Below, one piece after another: positions 63,885 to 64,000 of a stretch of DNA of 64,000 bases. The notes below the pieces were generated by a model. The model did not search any database and had not been told where the DNA came from. It saw nothing but the letters and a program-made list of their open reading frames with translations. The position numbers were made by a program, and so were the translations under genes. Where the stretch lies: NCBI GenBank assembly GCA_003576705.1, contig QOZS01000022.1:19807-83806 (forward strand), in the 5' to 3' direction. The stretch's first letter is position 1, and every line of letters starts with the position of its first letter. This DNA is from Desertibaculum subflavum. Lineage in GTDB: Bacteria; Pseudomonadota; Alphaproteobacteria; Ferrovibrionales; Ferrovibrionaceae.

Positions 63885-64000
63885 GAACAGAAGCGCCGCG
63901 GAACAGAAGCGCCGCGGAACAGAAGCGCCGCGGAACAGAAGCGCCGCGGAACAGAAGCGCCGCGGAACAGAAGCGCCGCGGAACAGAAGCGCCGCGGAAC
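63885..64000. repeat. 16-bp tandem repeat reaching the window edge
   Basis: The unit GAACAGAAGCGCCGCG repeats 7.25 times without variation from 63885 to the last base. The period is not a multiple of three, so translated repeats shift frames each unit. The true length is unknown because the window ends inside it. It could be a genuine minisatellite or a repeat that stops an assembly. Confidence 0.95.

Noticed and set aside
63885..64000. CRISPR array at the window end
   Set aside because: The units are directly adjacent, 16 bp, with no spacers.

Overview
The window is 64 kb of a high-GC chromosome with short intergenic gaps and many overlapping stop/start codons. Its ribosomal/SRP block (ffh-rpsP-rimM-trmD-rplS), the carB-greA pair, the TctABC-type transporter, an ATP-type PEP carboxykinase and the PEP-CTERM proteins fit a free-living alphaproteobacterium. 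I cannot name the genus. No rRNA, prophage, transposase or CRISPR array is visible. Two tRNA genes are present, Leu(CAA) and Glu(CTC).

Layout. 0-5.4 kb: an OpgC-type acyltransferase with an SGNH hydrolase cut by the window edge, a secreted thioredoxin/DUF255 protein, an MBL hydrolase and an SDR. 5.4-8.1 kb: a compact bufferin-type operon with two tandem Cys-rich precursor genes, a DUF692 (MNIO) oxygenase and a DUF2063 partner, ended by a strong hairpin. 8-14 kb: Bax-inhibitor protein, nicotinamidase, PAS histidine kinase, HugZ-like protein and pckA. 14-20.6 kb: a tripartite tricarboxylate transporter divergent from a three-enzyme operon (Gfo/Idh oxidoreductase, AP-endonuclease-like isomerase, enolase-superfamily enzyme), probably one uptake-and-catabolism locus for an unknown sugar or sugar acid. 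20.6-25.3 kb: a Phd/PIN toxin-antitoxin pair, a MarR-OmpR-EnvZ operon and ilvE with a GNAT gene. 25.3-28.8 kb: the translation/SRP operon. 28.9-36.2 kb: secreted enzymes, transporters, a rhodanese-like protein and a 72-residue SelW-like gene interrupted by one in-frame UGA. 36.4-45.4 kb: carB, greA, a palindromic repeat pair, SDR, LLM oxidoreductase, membrane proteins and tRNA-Leu. 45.5-54.2 kb: an accessory stretch with PEP-CTERM proteins, a beta-helix protein, a DUF4231 protein, a barrel-like secreted protein and two small paralogous secreted proteins with a shared C-terminal motif. 54.3-64 kb: an orphan LivH permease, a truncated hemoglobin translationally coupled to an adenylate cyclase, metabolic genes, micro-proteins of 54 and 24 residues, a broken XRE gene beside tRNA-Glu, an enoyl-CoA hydratase, and a 16-bp tandem repeat running off the end.

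The most notable items are: (1) the SelW-like selenoprotein gene at 35965-36183, with a CxxU motif and a hairpin matching the bacterial SECIS rules, easily missed because UGA is read as stop; (2) the duplicated-precursor bufferin operon with duplicated upstream boxes and a hairpin separating peptide genes from maturation genes; (3) the truncated hemoglobin/adenylate cyclase pair with a 4-nt overlap, suggesting gas- or redox-coupled cAMP signalling; (4) the pair of small secreted proteins sharing a GLQGAGP...GAR terminus, which I do not recognise as a described family.
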